Assembly: GCA_026168455.1 (NCBI GenBank)
Contig: CM047431.1
Coordinates: forward strand, 20,386,502 to 20,450,501
DNA: 64,000 nucleotides
Direction of reading: 5' to 3'
From: Theocolax elegans
Taxonomy: Eukaryota; Arthropoda; Insecta; Hymenoptera; Cerocephalidae
Positions 22,556 to 32,412 of this stretch are shown piece by piece. The notes beneath the pieces are model-generated. The model saw only the letters and a program-made list of their open reading frames with translations, had not been told where the DNA came from and made no database searches. Numbering within the stretch: the stretch's first letter is position 1; every line of letters begins with the position of its first letter. A program made the translations under genes and the position numbers.

Positions 22556-23683
22556 TGTGATGTGGGGACATCACTGAGGCCACCTAAAAAAAGAATATAT
22601 ATATATTATTATGAATTGATAATTAAATAAATTATATTAATTGATTATACTTATCCAGTTGTTCTTTATGGGTTGATGCGAATGTCCAGTAGGTTTCCTC
22701 TTGATCAGCGTGTCCGGGGTTCCCTCGGTGACAGTTACTCCTTGGCACGCTGCATCTGAAAAAGAGAACTATATTAATATATATATTTACTAAACAATAT
22801 AATTATTAGTATGGACAGGTATTATGTGGAAATAGATAAGAATTTTATAAATAATAATAATATAAGTAAGGAGATGTGAAAAGGATAAAAACAAAAGGGT
22901 TCGTTAATTAATATAATTGAGAAAAAAGAGGATAATAGAAATTGATTACTCTAATAATTGAGTACTAAATAGGGATAACGAACAGGTGAAATTAGGGCTT
23001 TTAGGAATAATAAATTAATATAAATAGTTATTGTTTAGTTAGGAACAAACAAAGTAAGGAGTGTTGTGTGTTAAGGAGAGAGAGGATTGATAAAAGAGGA
23101 GTAAATGTTAAATTAATCAATGTAATAAATTATGAAAAATTATAGTTATAAAAAAAACACTTACGATTACACATAATAGTGTATACTTAATGCGATTCCT
23201 CTTCGTGAAGCGGTTGTTGACAGCAGTGACGTCGAGATCTCGCCGTGCACTGCGTCGCCTGGTGAAACCTTGGTAGGTGCGTGCGCACCACTCCGCGGTA
23301 GTACCCGGGTACTATTCCCGACGGTGGAGATCACGCACACCCGGGGAAACGGTCGCGAGACACGTTGTTTACGTCCCGACCCGCGCTCAGTTGTCGCTAT
23401 CTTGAATCGATCTAGATTCAAGCGCGCGCACACTAAACACGCGGTCTGCGCTCGTATCGATACGGGGATCGCGCGCATATACTCTAGGGAATTCGGAACG
23501 CGGATAGTGGGGGAACATATATGTGTATAATAGTAAGGAGATAAATTTATATTCGAATTTCGCGCTGTTAGCTAGAGAATAATATAGTGATCTATTGAAC
23601 CAATCAATAGAAGACTTTATTAGAGGTAAGACTTCCGTATGGGTAAATATATCAGCATATTACGTTATATGACTGTAATTACC
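22556..23683. repeat. Outer solo LTR, left part
   Basis: It starts TGTGATGTGGGGACATCAC, preceded by AATT (22552-22555). It is the left 1.13 kb of a ~2.04-kb LTR whose right part is 34526-35437, ending GCATCACA followed by AATT (35438-35441). The TG...CA ends and 4-bp duplication identify an LTR. No coding is recognised inside: the ORFs near 23167-23530 are overlapping, GC-rich and domain-free. The two parts are separated by the Gypsy-D insertion. Confidence 0.8.
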
Positions 23684-24764
23684 TGTGACGTGGTATTCGC
23701 GTGCCCGGGTGATATTAATTAATTAATGTAATTAAATTAACCGTTGGGCCGCGTTGCCCAATACCGCGCACACAATTAATTTATTTATTCGCGAACTGCG
23801 GGCTGTCGCCAGGAACACGAGTTCGCTGGGACGATCGGTATGGAGGATTCGGGCAATCCTCCTTGCCTCGACACGATATAAATTAATATTAACGAATGTC
23901 GGCGGGAGCGGGGAGAAATAAAATAAACACACAGTAAATTAAAATAAAAGATTAAAACATTTATTAATTTAATTTAACAAGATGGCCATCCAGGCCGTGT
24001 GCCGCGACAATACTCTTTCGCGCGGGCGGAAGTCCCGGGAAACCTGTCGGATAGAGATCCTCGCCTGCGACAGGTTTCGCTCCCAGGAACCGCTGTTCGA
24101 GTACCGTTGTACTCGAACACACTCCCGTGGTACACACACACACAAGGGAGGGGGAGGGTCACGATAATAGTACACCACTTACCAGTGACGCTCCTCGGGG
24201 ATGGCCCAGCCGATCCTCGGCGACTGGTCGACCTCTTGACAAGGGGACGACCGGTGGTTGAGGTGGTGAAGGCGGCTCTTGCCGCGGCGAGCGAGTCGCG
24301 ATCCGCGGTATCACTCGCGCACGACCCCGTCCTTGATACACACACTCACAAGCACACACCAAACTATCCGGACACGCGTTCGGTCCACCCGGGTCTCCGC
24401 ACCTAGCTCTGCTTCGGAACAACCGTTCACAGAGCTTAATGCAGGAGGGGGTGGGGCGCACTCTCGGCACTCACGAGCAGTACGAAACGTCCAGATAATA
24501 TAACAATCCGTCACGATCGACGGATCATTACGCACTGCTTAGGCGATCGCCTAATTTCCCGAAAAAGGGATGGGAGTGGGGAAACTCACACACTCTTTCG
24601 CGCTCCCATCCCTACGTATTATTGCGCGCGTAATCGTACATTTGTAGAAAAATAAGCAAGTGTCGTCGGTTGGCCTTGACATACGAAAGGCTCCGACGAC
24701 TTACAATTCGACAATTTAAATACTCTATTCGTCGTGAATAGATTGTGTGACGATTTCCGTCACA
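23684..24764 (-). repeat. Gypsy-D 3' LTR (1081 bp)
   Basis: Begins TGTGACGTGG and ends TTTCCGTCACA on the plus strand. It is nearly identical to 33443-34521: I count six substitutions and one 2-bp indel (about 0.6 percent). The left target duplication TACC is at 23680-23683. AATAAATAAA reads on the minus strand at about 23762-23772. Several overlapping ORFs inside are duplicated in both LTRs and are not genes. The low divergence means recent insertion or gene conversion. Confidence 0.95.
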
Positions 24765-24776
24765 AAGCCCCCCCCT
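24765..24776 (-). other. Gypsy-D polypurine tract
   Basis: The minus strand reads TAGGGGGGGGCTT directly before the 3' LTR, the expected position of the plus-strand DNA primer. The G-run is unusual in lacking interspersed A. Confidence 0.7.
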
Positions 24777-24981
24777 AGACTCCACTTCCCTCGGGAAGGC
24801 CGAGTCGAAAGAAAGGCACAATCTATCCACGACTGCGCGCTGTACGCTTCTCTTCCTTTCTTCAATTGGAGGCTGCTTCAATGATTCTTCGTGCTTCGTA
24901 TGATATTAACGTGGCATACAGTCACCAGGCCCAGCCTTCGCTGACTGTTCTCACGTACGCCGATACGTTTTCCCTACCGCT

Positions 24982-25137
24982 TTACATGGCAACCCGAAGT
25001 GGTACATATCTCTTCACATCGGATATGTGTACCTCGGCCCGTTTCCGACCAGACTCTTCTAGTCTCAGAACTACTGGAGATAGTACTTCTTTAACATCAA
25101 AGGGTCTGTCATACTTTGGTGCCAGTTTAGCAGACAT
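24982..25137 (-). pseudogene. Gypsy-D integrase C-terminal fragment
   Basis: Minus-strand codons contain KLAPKYDRPFDVKEVLSPVV and a basic ending before a stop at 24982-24984. This resembles the small C-terminal beta-barrel (GPY/F-type) of Gypsy integrases. It is in a different frame from the zinc-finger ORF at 25175-25675, and the entire DDE catalytic core (roughly 200 residues) that should separate them is absent. A deletion joint must lie between about 25140 and 25190. Confidence 0.75.
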
Positions 25138-25174
25138 GCCTTACGCACCTTAGGTAAGTGTACGGCAATTTAAA

Positions 25175-25675
25175 TCATAAGCCTTGAGGACCTGCTTGAG
25201 ACGTCTTATAGTTCTGACATATCAGACACCGTAAGACAAATTGGTGGGTATCGTGGTAGATACCTGGCCAATAATAATCTTTTGCAACGTGTTCGTAAGT
25301 TTTTTCAATTCCCATGTGACCCATAGCTGGGTGGAAATGAGAATCTACTAGAACTCGGTTCCTCTGCTCTAAGGGTAGCACAAGACGCCAGCCTTCCTCT
25401 CGTTCTGTTACAGAGTCCAAGAGTTTATCACTTGTAAAACGATATAGCATATCATCCTCAATTTTCCACTCCGGAAATCTTTGAGGGCATGAGCGTACAT
25501 CGTTTAATCTAGCAATATACCATGGGTCTGTAATTACTTCAAACGAGGCAATCTCTTCTTCGTCGGGGTCTGGGTTGACGGCACGAGAAAGCGCGTCCGG
25601 GACATAGTGCAAGGCTCCTTTCTTATGCACTATTTCAAAGTCCCATTGCTGCATTTCAAGTATCCATCGTGCCAA
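25175..25675 (-). pseudogene. Gypsy-D RNase H tail and integrase zinc-binding domain
   Basis: In the same frame as the RT ORF, after an amber codon. It starts with the RNase H C-terminus (LARWILEMQQWDFEIVHKK, PDALSRA) and continues into the integrase HHCC finger: a His pair in HPAMGHMGIEKTYEH and Cys pair in LRCLICQNYKT. It stops at 25175, where the catalytic core should begin. The finger itself is intact; the protein would bind zinc but could not catalyse strand transfer. Confidence 0.85.
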
Positions 25676-25705
25676 CCTACCCGACGGCTCCTTGAGATTT
25701 TTGAG

Positions 25706-26995
25706 CTATATGAGAGCACTATGGTCGGTCACAGCCGTAAATCGATAGGCCTCAATGTATGGTCTCAATCTCTTAATAGCCCATATGAGAGCCAAGCATT
25801 CTTTTTCCGTTGTCATGTAATTACGTTCAGCGCGATTTAATAATCGGCTGACGTAAACAATCGGATGCTCGAAACCCTCGTCGTCCAGTTGCGTCAACAC
25901 CGCACCTATTGCTAAGTCACTAGCGTCACTTTGGACGGTAAATGGCTTAGAAAAGTCTGGACGGGCTAGTACAGGCGCTTCAGCTAACGCAACTCTAAGC
26001 TGACGAAACGCCTCCTCCTGCTCCTCGCCCCAATCCCAAGCCTGGTCTTTACGCAGCAACTTGGTAAGGGGAGCTTTAATGTCAGCTTCTCGATTAATGA
26101 ATCGAGAGTACCAGCCTACCATCCCGAGAAAGGATCTCAGCTGTTTGACATTACGAGGAGTAGGGTAATTAAGGACTGGAGCGACTCGTTCCTCGTCAGG
26201 CCTCAAGCCGTCCGCGTCCAATTTGTACCCAAGGAACGTTACGCTGGAACAACAGAACTCACACTTCTCTCGATTCACTTCGAGTCCAGCGTCATTCAAC
26301 GTCCTTAGTACGTATTCGAGCCATTTCAGATGGTCCTCAAAAGTTTCGGTAATGACGATCAAGTCGTCTAAATAACCAAACACATGAGGTTCCACCTTAG
26401 GCCCGAAAATTGCATCTATAAGCCGTGCAAAGGTCATAGGAGCATTCATGAGGCCAAAAGGCATTCTCGTGAACTGCCACAGCCCCGACCCTGGTACAGC
26501 AAATGCAGTATAATGCCAGCTCGCCTCGGCCATTAATATTTGGAAGTACGCTTTCTTAAGATCAATTTTCGATATATACCTTGCATTATGCAGCTTATCC
26601 AATATGGTATCCATATTAGGAATTGGATAAGAATCACGTTTTGTGACTGCATTAAGGTCTCGAAAATCGATACAGAAGCGATAACTTCCTTCGTCCTTGC
26701 GGACGATGACCGGAGCAGCTGACCAATCACTCGCACTCGGTTCAATAATGCCCTTGTCAAACATCTTTTTGACCTCACTCTGGGCAAATTCGAGGACCTT
26801 GGGAGACATACGTCTTGGCTTATGACGAACCGGTCTTGCACCAGGATCAACCTCTATGTGGTGCTCCGTTAACGTCGTAAAGCCGTGGACGTCTCCCGAG
26901 GGCAAGAGTAGGCTTTCAACTAACTCTTTGACTTGTTTCCGCTGGTCGTCCTGTATCTCAATTATACCAGCACATTCTCCAATCACTCTCGCCAA
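25706..26995 (-). CDS. pol: Gypsy-D reverse transcriptase/RNase H
   Basis: 429 codons. RT fingers at about residues 60-120 (GIIEPSASDWSAAPVIVRK, RFCIDFRDLN), palm catalytic Asp in SKIDLKKAYFQI, FTRMPFGLMNAP, and the polymerase box YLDDLIVI near residue 208. Thumb SFLGMVGWYSRFI follows. RNase H starts near residue 350 with QSDASDLAIGAV and includes TEKECLALIW and TDHSAL. It ends at an amber codon (25706-25708) just after TDHSALI, where the homologous position in relatives is usually Trp. The domain continues in frame at 25675. It overlaps the protease ORF by ~38 bp in another frame. It would make cDNA from Gypsy-D RNA if the amber is read through or if RNase H tolerates truncation. Confidence 0.88.
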   Translation of the reverse strand: MARVIGECAGIIEIQDDQRKQVKELVESLLLPSGDVHGFTTLTEHHIEVDPGARPVRHKPRRMSPKVLEFAQSEVKKMFDKGIIEPSASDWSAAPVIVRKDEGSYRFCIDFRDLNAVTKRDSYPIPNMDTILDKLHNARYISKIDLKKAYFQILMAEASWHYTAFAVPGSGLWQFTRMPFGLMNAPMTFARLIDAIFGPKVEPHVFGYLDDLIVITETFEDHLKWLEYVLRTLNDAGLEVNREKCEFCCSSVTFLGYKLDADGLRPDEERVAPVLNYPTPRNVKQLRSFLGMVGWYSRFINREADIKAPLTKLLRKDQAWDWGEEQEEAFRQLRVALAEAPVLARPDFSKPFTVQSDASDLAIGAVLTQLDDEGFEHPIVYVSRLLNRAERNYMTTEKECLALIWAIKRLRPYIEAYRFTAVTDHSALI

Positions 26996-27995
26996 TACGC
27001 CAAATAGCTTCGCCTAATTTGACTTCCATATTCCAATGTTGTAGAAAATCCATACCGAGAATGATGGAATGCTCAATATTCTCTACAATTCTCAGTTGGA
27101 TATTGCCATCAAGGCCTTCTACACAGAGTAGGATGTCAATTAGGCCAAGGACTTTAAGAGCTGGTCCAGCCACACCTTTCACGATAACCTTGACAGGTCT
27201 CCATTTAAACTTGTACTGTTCGACAACATCTGATCGTACAAGAGAGACCATGGCGCCAGGATCGAAAAGTGCTTTAAAGTCCTTTCCACCGAGTCGTACC
27301 AAAAAGAATAGCCGGTTATCCGATTGGATTCCATCAATTATCTGATCGGTTTGACTATCGTCGTTAGGAGTCGATGCCGTGTGCGTCATTTTAGACGTAC
27401 TTGGTATGGCATCTGCCCCCCCCTGAACTGTACTTCTCGGCAACGAGTTTGTACGGTTCATGTTATGCACACCATCGACAACTACCTTCTCCACCAAGGG
27501 CTCGTTGTTGAGGACAATTTCCTTCTCCACCAAGGGCTTCTTGTCCTCTTTACTAGGTGTGTCACAACGGGGTGACGATGAGCAACAACCAAGGTCGTTC
27601 ACTCCGATGGTGCTAAGCGGCTGAGATAACGATCTCTTTACGCTTTCTTCACCAATAATATCTCTGCTATCAGAGTATATTTGCCTTTGGAGTTCCTTAG
27701 ACCAATCTTTAGCCTCACGCTTTTGTTGGTCTAATAAGGTTCCTTGTTCTGTTTTACCTTGCAAAGCTCGGGTGGGATTGACAGATTGTGTTCTAAGAAC
27801 TTTTCCATCTGTCGAATCCCCAGAACGTTTAGGATCCTTACACTCAGACTTACTTTCAACACCAACTTCGGTCTGAGAGGGAATTTGATCTCCGTTAAGG
27901 ACTTTAGAGAAGTCAGCAAATGATTTGCTAGACTTCTTAAAGAGTTTAGAGGGTTCTCCAACCTTAAACTCTTGCCCTTGTAAACCATGCGGTTT
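26958..27995 (-). CDS. Gypsy-D protease region
   Basis: The frame is open from about 27995, just at the gag stop, to 26958; the first Met is 27764. It lies in the -1 frame relative to gag, the usual arrangement for ribosomal frameshift expression. The N-terminal ~150 residues are Ser/Thr-rich and hydrophilic. The C-terminal half is a retropepsin: FKALFDPGAMVSLV holds the catalytic Asp, with Pro instead of the usual Thr/Ser next to it, and SIILGMDFLQHW is the second conserved segment. The role is cleavage of Gag and Pol. The D-P-G-A variant may impair activity. No slippery heptamer was firmly identified. Confidence 0.75.
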   Translation of the reverse strand, partial: KPHGLQGQEFKVGEPSKLFKKSSKSFADFSKVLNGDQIPSQTEVGVESKSECKDPKRSGDSTDGKVLRTQSVNPTRALQGKTEQGTLLDQQKREAKDWSKELQRQIYSDSRDIIGEESVKRSLSQPLSTIGVNDLGCCSSSPRCDTPSKEDKKPLVEKEIVLNNEPLVEKVVVDGVHNMNRTNSLPRSTVQGGADAIPSTSKMTHTASTPNDDSQTDQIIDGIQSDNRLFFLVRLGGKDFKALFDPGAMVSLVRSDVVEQYKFKWRPVKVIVKGVAGPALKVLGLIDILLCVEGLDGNIQLRIVENIEHSIILGMDFLQHWNMEVKLGEAIWRIGESDWRMCWYN

Positions 27996-27997
27996 AC

Positions 27998-30784
27998 TTA
28001 CTGCAGTGCAAGGCGCCCGGGGCAGCTCGGGTGCCCTGCGTTCAGGTTTCCCACGTTTTGTAGGAACCTGACGCAGTTAGGACATGTTTGGAGTGTAACG
28101 CCACTAGTTCCACACAGCTGGCACTCCTTTGCTACCAATTCGGTAGAGCACTGCTCAGCGGAGTGCCCAATGTTTCCGCATCGGTAGCATGTTCGGCTCG
28201 GGCAATCCGACGACCTATGACCGACTTTTTGGCATGTGAAACACACGCCGACAAAGTTGGTGCTCAGGTTCGTTGGATTTACTGCCGTCGCCTGTGGTTG
28301 CACATACCTCACCAGGTTTTGTGCCATTTGTGGGACAAAAGCATTTTGCTGGGGCAGTTGAGAATTCGTCAAAACACGTCTTTCTCTTTTGCCCGAGCTC
28401 TGTTTTTGTTGCCCAGGTGACTGTTGAGAAACAGGCACGTACGATACGGATTTCGAATTGGGGGCACTCACTCCATTATTCGATTTGCCGTATCGTTTCT
28501 GAAAACTATTAGCGACGTTGGAAGTACCGTACACACCGGCTGCTTCGTATTCGCTTGAAGAAGAGTTTGGCGAGTTTTTCGCACTTTTCTTGCTCTTCTT
28601 CTTAATAGTTTTCTTAGACGACTGTTTATCCGAATGAGAAGACTCATCCTTACTCTTTTCGGTAACAGTCGCCACTTTACCCGAAACTCGTGCTGCACCA
28701 CTCTGTTTCGGAAAAGCTTCTGGTACGAGCTTCTCGCGTTTAACGTTGGAACTGGAAAATTTCGTGTCCCATGTTAAATGCTGCTCGTACTCTTTACCGT
28801 AGCTTGTCAAATCAGAGAAATTCCTGATTTGTCGTACTGGTATGTACCTACGGTAATCTGGCCTCATCTGCGAGTAGGCCATCTTCACCTGTTGTTCTAA
28901 TGAGGGAGGGCATTTAAACTTATTCACGATCGCTCTGAAACAGTTCAAGAACGTCGTAGCCTTTTCTCCCTCATTTTGTGTTCTTGATCGAAGTTCCATG
29001 AGTAAATCTTCGTCATTTATTATACGGCCATACTCATTTAGGAACTCGATTTCAAAATCACGCCAATCTCGAAGAGATGGCTGAACTGTTCTATACCAGA
29101 ACAGTGCTGATTTTGAGAACACATTGGGCAGGGCACTGAACATCCTGCGATCTGAGAACTCGTTGTCATTTCTGAAGTCGTGCAAACGGTTCATAAATTC
29201 TTCCGCGTCCTTTTTGGTCTCACCATCAAAGGACATGTTCCAGATACGCAGTTCTCGTGCGCACCCTGTCCGATCGTGCGTTCGGTTATCGTCTTCACGA
29301 TACCTTGGCCTGGCTTCGTAGGACTCTCTTTCCCGACGGTCGTCTCTATTATCCGTCCGGGAACTCCTACGCCTGCTGGTAGAAGGATTTCTATTCTCTT
29401 GTCGGCCTTCAGCCGCCCTACGAGAATCGGATCTCCTACGAGCAGGTTCGCGATCAGACTGATACCCATCGGACGAATCCGTCTGAGTGCACTGATCGCA
29501 AGTGGCCACCGCACGTTTCTCTCGAGGCGTTTCTCTACGTCTGTCCGACCTCTCTTTGTGACCTTGCTCCGGAATTTCCGTCTGTGCTCGGTCGTCGAGT
29601 TTACGGTTGGGCTGACGTTTATGAGTACGTCTCTCCGTACAGCTTTCACGACGTTCATCGTTGCTTGAGGCTCTACTCACAGAACGATGGTGTCGTGAAT
29701 TTCTGTTTGGAGTCGTGTACTCACGCCTCTCTCTTCTATCTTGTCCTTCACAAGTCTTAGAAGAGGTCTCACGACGTCTCTGTTCAAATCTCGGTTTTTC
29801 GTAAGATTGAACACTGACGTCATTAGGAAGGTCATATCCATTCCTATCATCAACAAATTGACGTTCGGTTGTATTAGCTTCAGGTTGCCTGTTGTCGTAT
29901 TGTCTAGAGGTGTATCCTCGTGACGTACGACGGTCGGCTTCCGTCTGCGAACCCAAGTCAAAATGTTGTGTTGGCACTTCACTCTCTCTAGTGCCAAGAT
30001 GTCCGCTGTTTCTCTGCTCTTCAATTGGGAGGTAATGTGCGGGTGCATAAAAACCTCCGAGTTGAGCAGTCGTCACGGTCGTAACCGTCGACGTAGTGGT
30101 TGTGCACGAAGTTGCAGCCACCGAAACAGGAACATAAGGGATTGCAGTCGTGGTCATGTTTGCTCCCAGTACCTCACCAAATCGTTTAGGTATAGCACCT
30201 GTTGATGCCAACCTCGGGCTTTGTGCAGTACTCATTGGCGAGTTTCTAGACAGACCACTTGGTGACTGAGCTCCATCTTCTTCAGGGATAGGTGCTCTGT
30301 CACTAGCAACCCTTTCGCGATCCGACATTTCGGACTCGCAGGAAACTTCCGTTCCTGATGGGACCACACTCCCTTTCCTGGAACGAGGTTTCCTAATTTC
30401 CCACAGTTCCTGACATACTAGAGGTTTATGTGCAGGCTCTGCCCTTACATTCTCATCGTATTCAGGGAACCATGGTATTTCCAGATTAATGTCTACACAT
30501 CTTATCCGGTGACGCAAAAGGCGTTCGCGGCACTCCGCCTCTTCGCCATTTGCGTTTAAACTCAGATGCTCCAACTGGGCATACACTGCCTCAATCGGAA
30601 GCTTCTTCGTTTCCCGACGAATATCCCTAGCTATGCGTGATTCACGCATAAGCTGGGTCATTCGGGCTTCATAGCTGCTGGCCATTATTTTTTTGACCAG
30701 CAGCAGCCGACGTGTTACGTAAGTACTCTCAACCGGGATTTCAGATGAAATCCCTAGTGTTTCGAATACTTCGGAAGTATCCAA
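27998..30784 (-). CDS. gag: Gypsy-D Gag (928 aa)
   Basis: Structural protein of the virus-like particle. Residues about 50-95 (LEHLSLNANGEEAECRERLL) look like a SAP-type helix-hairpin, seen only by pattern. Residues about 100-500 are a long Arg/Glu/Ser-rich disordered region. About 510-690 is the retrotransposon Gag capsid domain (MSFDGETKKDAEEFMNRL, SALFWYR, FEIEFLNEYGR). About 700-840 is basic, with KKTIKKKSKKSAKN. At about 843-905 are two CCHC knuckles, CFTCQKVGHRSSDC and CYRCGNIGHSAEQC, followed by CQLCGTSG...CPNC without His. The frame has no internal stop. The start is the first ATG after the AT-rich leader. At 928 residues it is long for Gypsy Gag because of the N-terminal extension. 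Confidence 0.9.
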   Translation of the reverse strand: MDTSEVFETLGISSEIPVESTYVTRRLLLVKKIMASSYEARMTQLMRESRIARDIRRETKKLPIEAVYAQLEHLSLNANGEEAECRERLLRHRIRCVDINLEIPWFPEYDENVRAEPAHKPLVCQELWEIRKPRSRKGSVVPSGTEVSCESEMSDRERVASDRAPIPEEDGAQSPSGLSRNSPMSTAQSPRLASTGAIPKRFGEVLGANMTTTAIPYVPVSVAATSCTTTTSTVTTVTTAQLGGFYAPAHYLPIEEQRNSGHLGTRESEVPTQHFDLGSQTEADRRTSRGYTSRQYDNRQPEANTTERQFVDDRNGYDLPNDVSVQSYEKPRFEQRRRETSSKTCEGQDRRERREYTTPNRNSRHHRSVSRASSNDERRESCTERRTHKRQPNRKLDDRAQTEIPEQGHKERSDRRRETPREKRAVATCDQCTQTDSSDGYQSDREPARRRSDSRRAAEGRQENRNPSTSRRRSSRTDNRDDRRERESYEARPRYREDDNRTHDRTGCARELRIWNMSFDGETKKDAEEFMNRLHDFRNDNEFSDRRMFSALPNVFSKSALFWYRTVQPSLRDWRDFEIEFLNEYGRIINDEDLLMELRSRTQNEGEKATTFLNCFRAIVNKFKCPPSLEQQVKMAYSQMRPDYRRYIPVRQIRNFSDLTSYGKEYEQHLTWDTKFSSSNVKREKLVPEAFPKQSGAARVSGKVATVTEKSKDESSHSDKQSSKKTIKKKSKKSAKNSPNSSSSEYEAAGVYGTSNVANSFQKRYGKSNNGVSAPNSKSVSYVPVSQQSPGQQKQSSGKRERRVLTNSQLPQQNAFVPQMAQNLVRYVQPQATAVNPTNLSTNFVGVCFTCQKVGHRSSDCPSRTCYRCGNIGHSAEQCSTELVAKECQLCGTSGVTLQTCPNCVRFLQNVGNLNAGHPSCPGRLALQ

Positions 30785-31050
30785 TTTTCAATTGGAAATT
30801 ATTTTATTGGACTTATCACAATAAAATAATTATTACTCCCAACGAGTAAAAAAAAATTTGGCGTCGGCTTAATTACAATAAATTGTAAATATGCACCGAC
30901 TAGTGTACCAACAAAATTAATTCACTTAATTAAAATCCTAAAGATTTTCTTTAAAAGGAATTTATTTCGTCCTTAGAAGGACAAAATAATTAAATTTTGT
31001 TGGTTAAAGTTGTGACAAATCACACACTTAACACTTGCACCAAATTAAAA

Positions 31051-31087
31051 TTAATTATTTAACTTGCTCACAAGTCTAAATAATTAA
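31051..31087. repeat. Type A hairpin 1
   Basis: TTAATTATTTA pairs with TAAATAATTAA, and inner ACTTG pairs with CAAGT, with one unpaired C. First of eight related hairpins in the leader; the others are near 31390-31423, 31761-31795, 31847-31883, 32021-32054, 32107-32142, 32282-32317 and 32367-32403. Confidence 0.8.
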
Positions 31088-31100
31088 TGTTTATAATAGT

Positions 31101-31126
31101 GTCTTGTGACTCACACGCACCAAGAC
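31101..31126. repeat. Type B hairpin 1
   Basis: GTCTTG (31101-31106) pairs with CAAGAC (31121-31126) around a TGACTCACACGCAC loop. A related copy lies at 31455-31482 with one extra pair and a TGATTCACACACAC loop. It follows a type A hairpin in both places. Confidence 0.7.
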
Positions 31127-31846
31127 TCTATACAATTGCTTCTGCAAGCAAAAATAATTAATTATTAACAAAAAGAAATCCCTAAATTATTTCAATATCG
31201 TCGGTAATTTACCAGTAATGGTAAATTTAACGATTTCCCAAAATATCTCTCTCACCAGTTATAATCCAAAAGATTCCTCACTGGCGAAAAGAATTTATTT
31301 TGTTATGGAAAATGAAATAATTAAAGTTTCAATCTATTAATAAATACAGAACAACAAATTATAAAGGAAGGAAAGACAAAGAAAAAATTAAATTATTTAT
31401 CTCACTAACGAGCCTAAATAATTAATTTTAAAATAAATATAAAAATAAATACAATGTCTTGTGATTCACACACACCAAGACACTATTTATTATTTTGCTT
31501 TTCCAAGCCCAAAACAACAAAAAAAAATTTCCTTTATAATTTACACTACACAACAAACACAAATTTAATTAAATTATTTCAACGGTAGGTTTGCAACAAA
31601 ATAATTATTTCACTAATTGTCGTCCCAAACAACAATTTTTCAGCGAAATATATTTATTTTACCCTAAAAAGGACTAAATAAATAATTTATGTTGCTACCA
31701 AGTTGAAATAATTTATATTTCCCTTTTTTAAATAAATTGAACGAAAAGGAAATGAAAATTTAATTATTTAACTTGCTAACAAGTCTAAACAATTAAATTT
31801 ATACACCGAATTATTTTACTCAAACACACTAAAAAAAAATTTATAA

Positions 31847-31883
31847 CCAATTATTTAACTAACAAACAAGTCTAAATAATTGG
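31847..31883. repeat. Type A hairpin with compensatory CC/GG closing pairs
   Basis: CCAATTATTTA pairs with TAAATAATTGG. Where other type A copies have TT and AA, this one has CC and GG on the two arms, so both sides changed and pairing is kept. Confidence 0.75.
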
Positions 31884-32062
31884 CAAAAATGTGTGGAGAT
31901 ATAATTTAAACACACAAAAGAGAAAAGAAAGTTTTTAACATATATTAAAATTTCACAGCAAATAACGAATACGAAATATTAGGTTAAATGCCGATCATTA
32001 AAATACATGCAAAAAAATTCGATTATTTAACTCACTCTCGAGTCTAAATAATTATATTTTAC

Positions 32063-32150
32063 AACTCTCGTATCTTTGCGGAACAATCACACAAAGATAC
32101 TTAACATTAATTGTTTAACTTGCAACAAGTCTAAACAATTAACACGAGTT
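32063..32150. repeat. Three-helix structured repeat, copy 1
   Basis: Outer helix AACTC(TC)GT with ACGAGTT (32063-32071/32144-32150). Hairpin B GTATCTTTG with CAAAGATAC (32070-32078/32092-32100). Hairpin A TTAATTGTTTA with TAAACAATTAA (32107-32117/32132-32142). The outer helix encloses both hairpins like a three-way junction. Confidence 0.8.
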
Positions 32151-32321
32151 ATAAAAAAAAATTTTCTCACACTCAAAATTTTACAAAAATATATTACAAG
32201 TATCGTGAGCAGTAATACTTAATAAATACCAAATATTAAATCAAGTAATTACTGTCAGATAATTGTAATAAATATAATTTTAATTATTTTACTCACACAC
32301 GAGCTTAAATAATTAATATTA

Positions 32322-32412
32322 CAACTATTGTAACTTTGCGGCTGATTCACACAAAGTTACTTAATGTTAATTATTTAACTTGCAAACAAGTCTAAATAAT
32401 TAACAATAGTTG
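32322..32412. repeat. Three-helix structured repeat, copy 2
   Basis: Outer helix CAACTATTGT with ACAATAGTTG (32322-32331/32403-32412). Hairpin B GTAACTTTG with CAAAGTTAC (32330-32338/32352-32360). Hairpin A TTAATTATTTA with TAAATAATTAA (32367-32377/32393-32403). Each helix differs from copy 1 by changes on both sides that keep pairing. Confidence 0.8.

Noticed and set aside
23974..24535. Arg/Pro-rich ORFs on both strands
   Set aside because: They lie inside the Gypsy-D LTR and are duplicated in the other LTR at 33733-34412; they are GC-rich shadows.
29180..29668. 162-codon plus-strand ORF opposite Gypsy-D gag
   Set aside because: It is antisense to the well-supported gag frame, with composition mirroring its Arg/Glu-rich codons.
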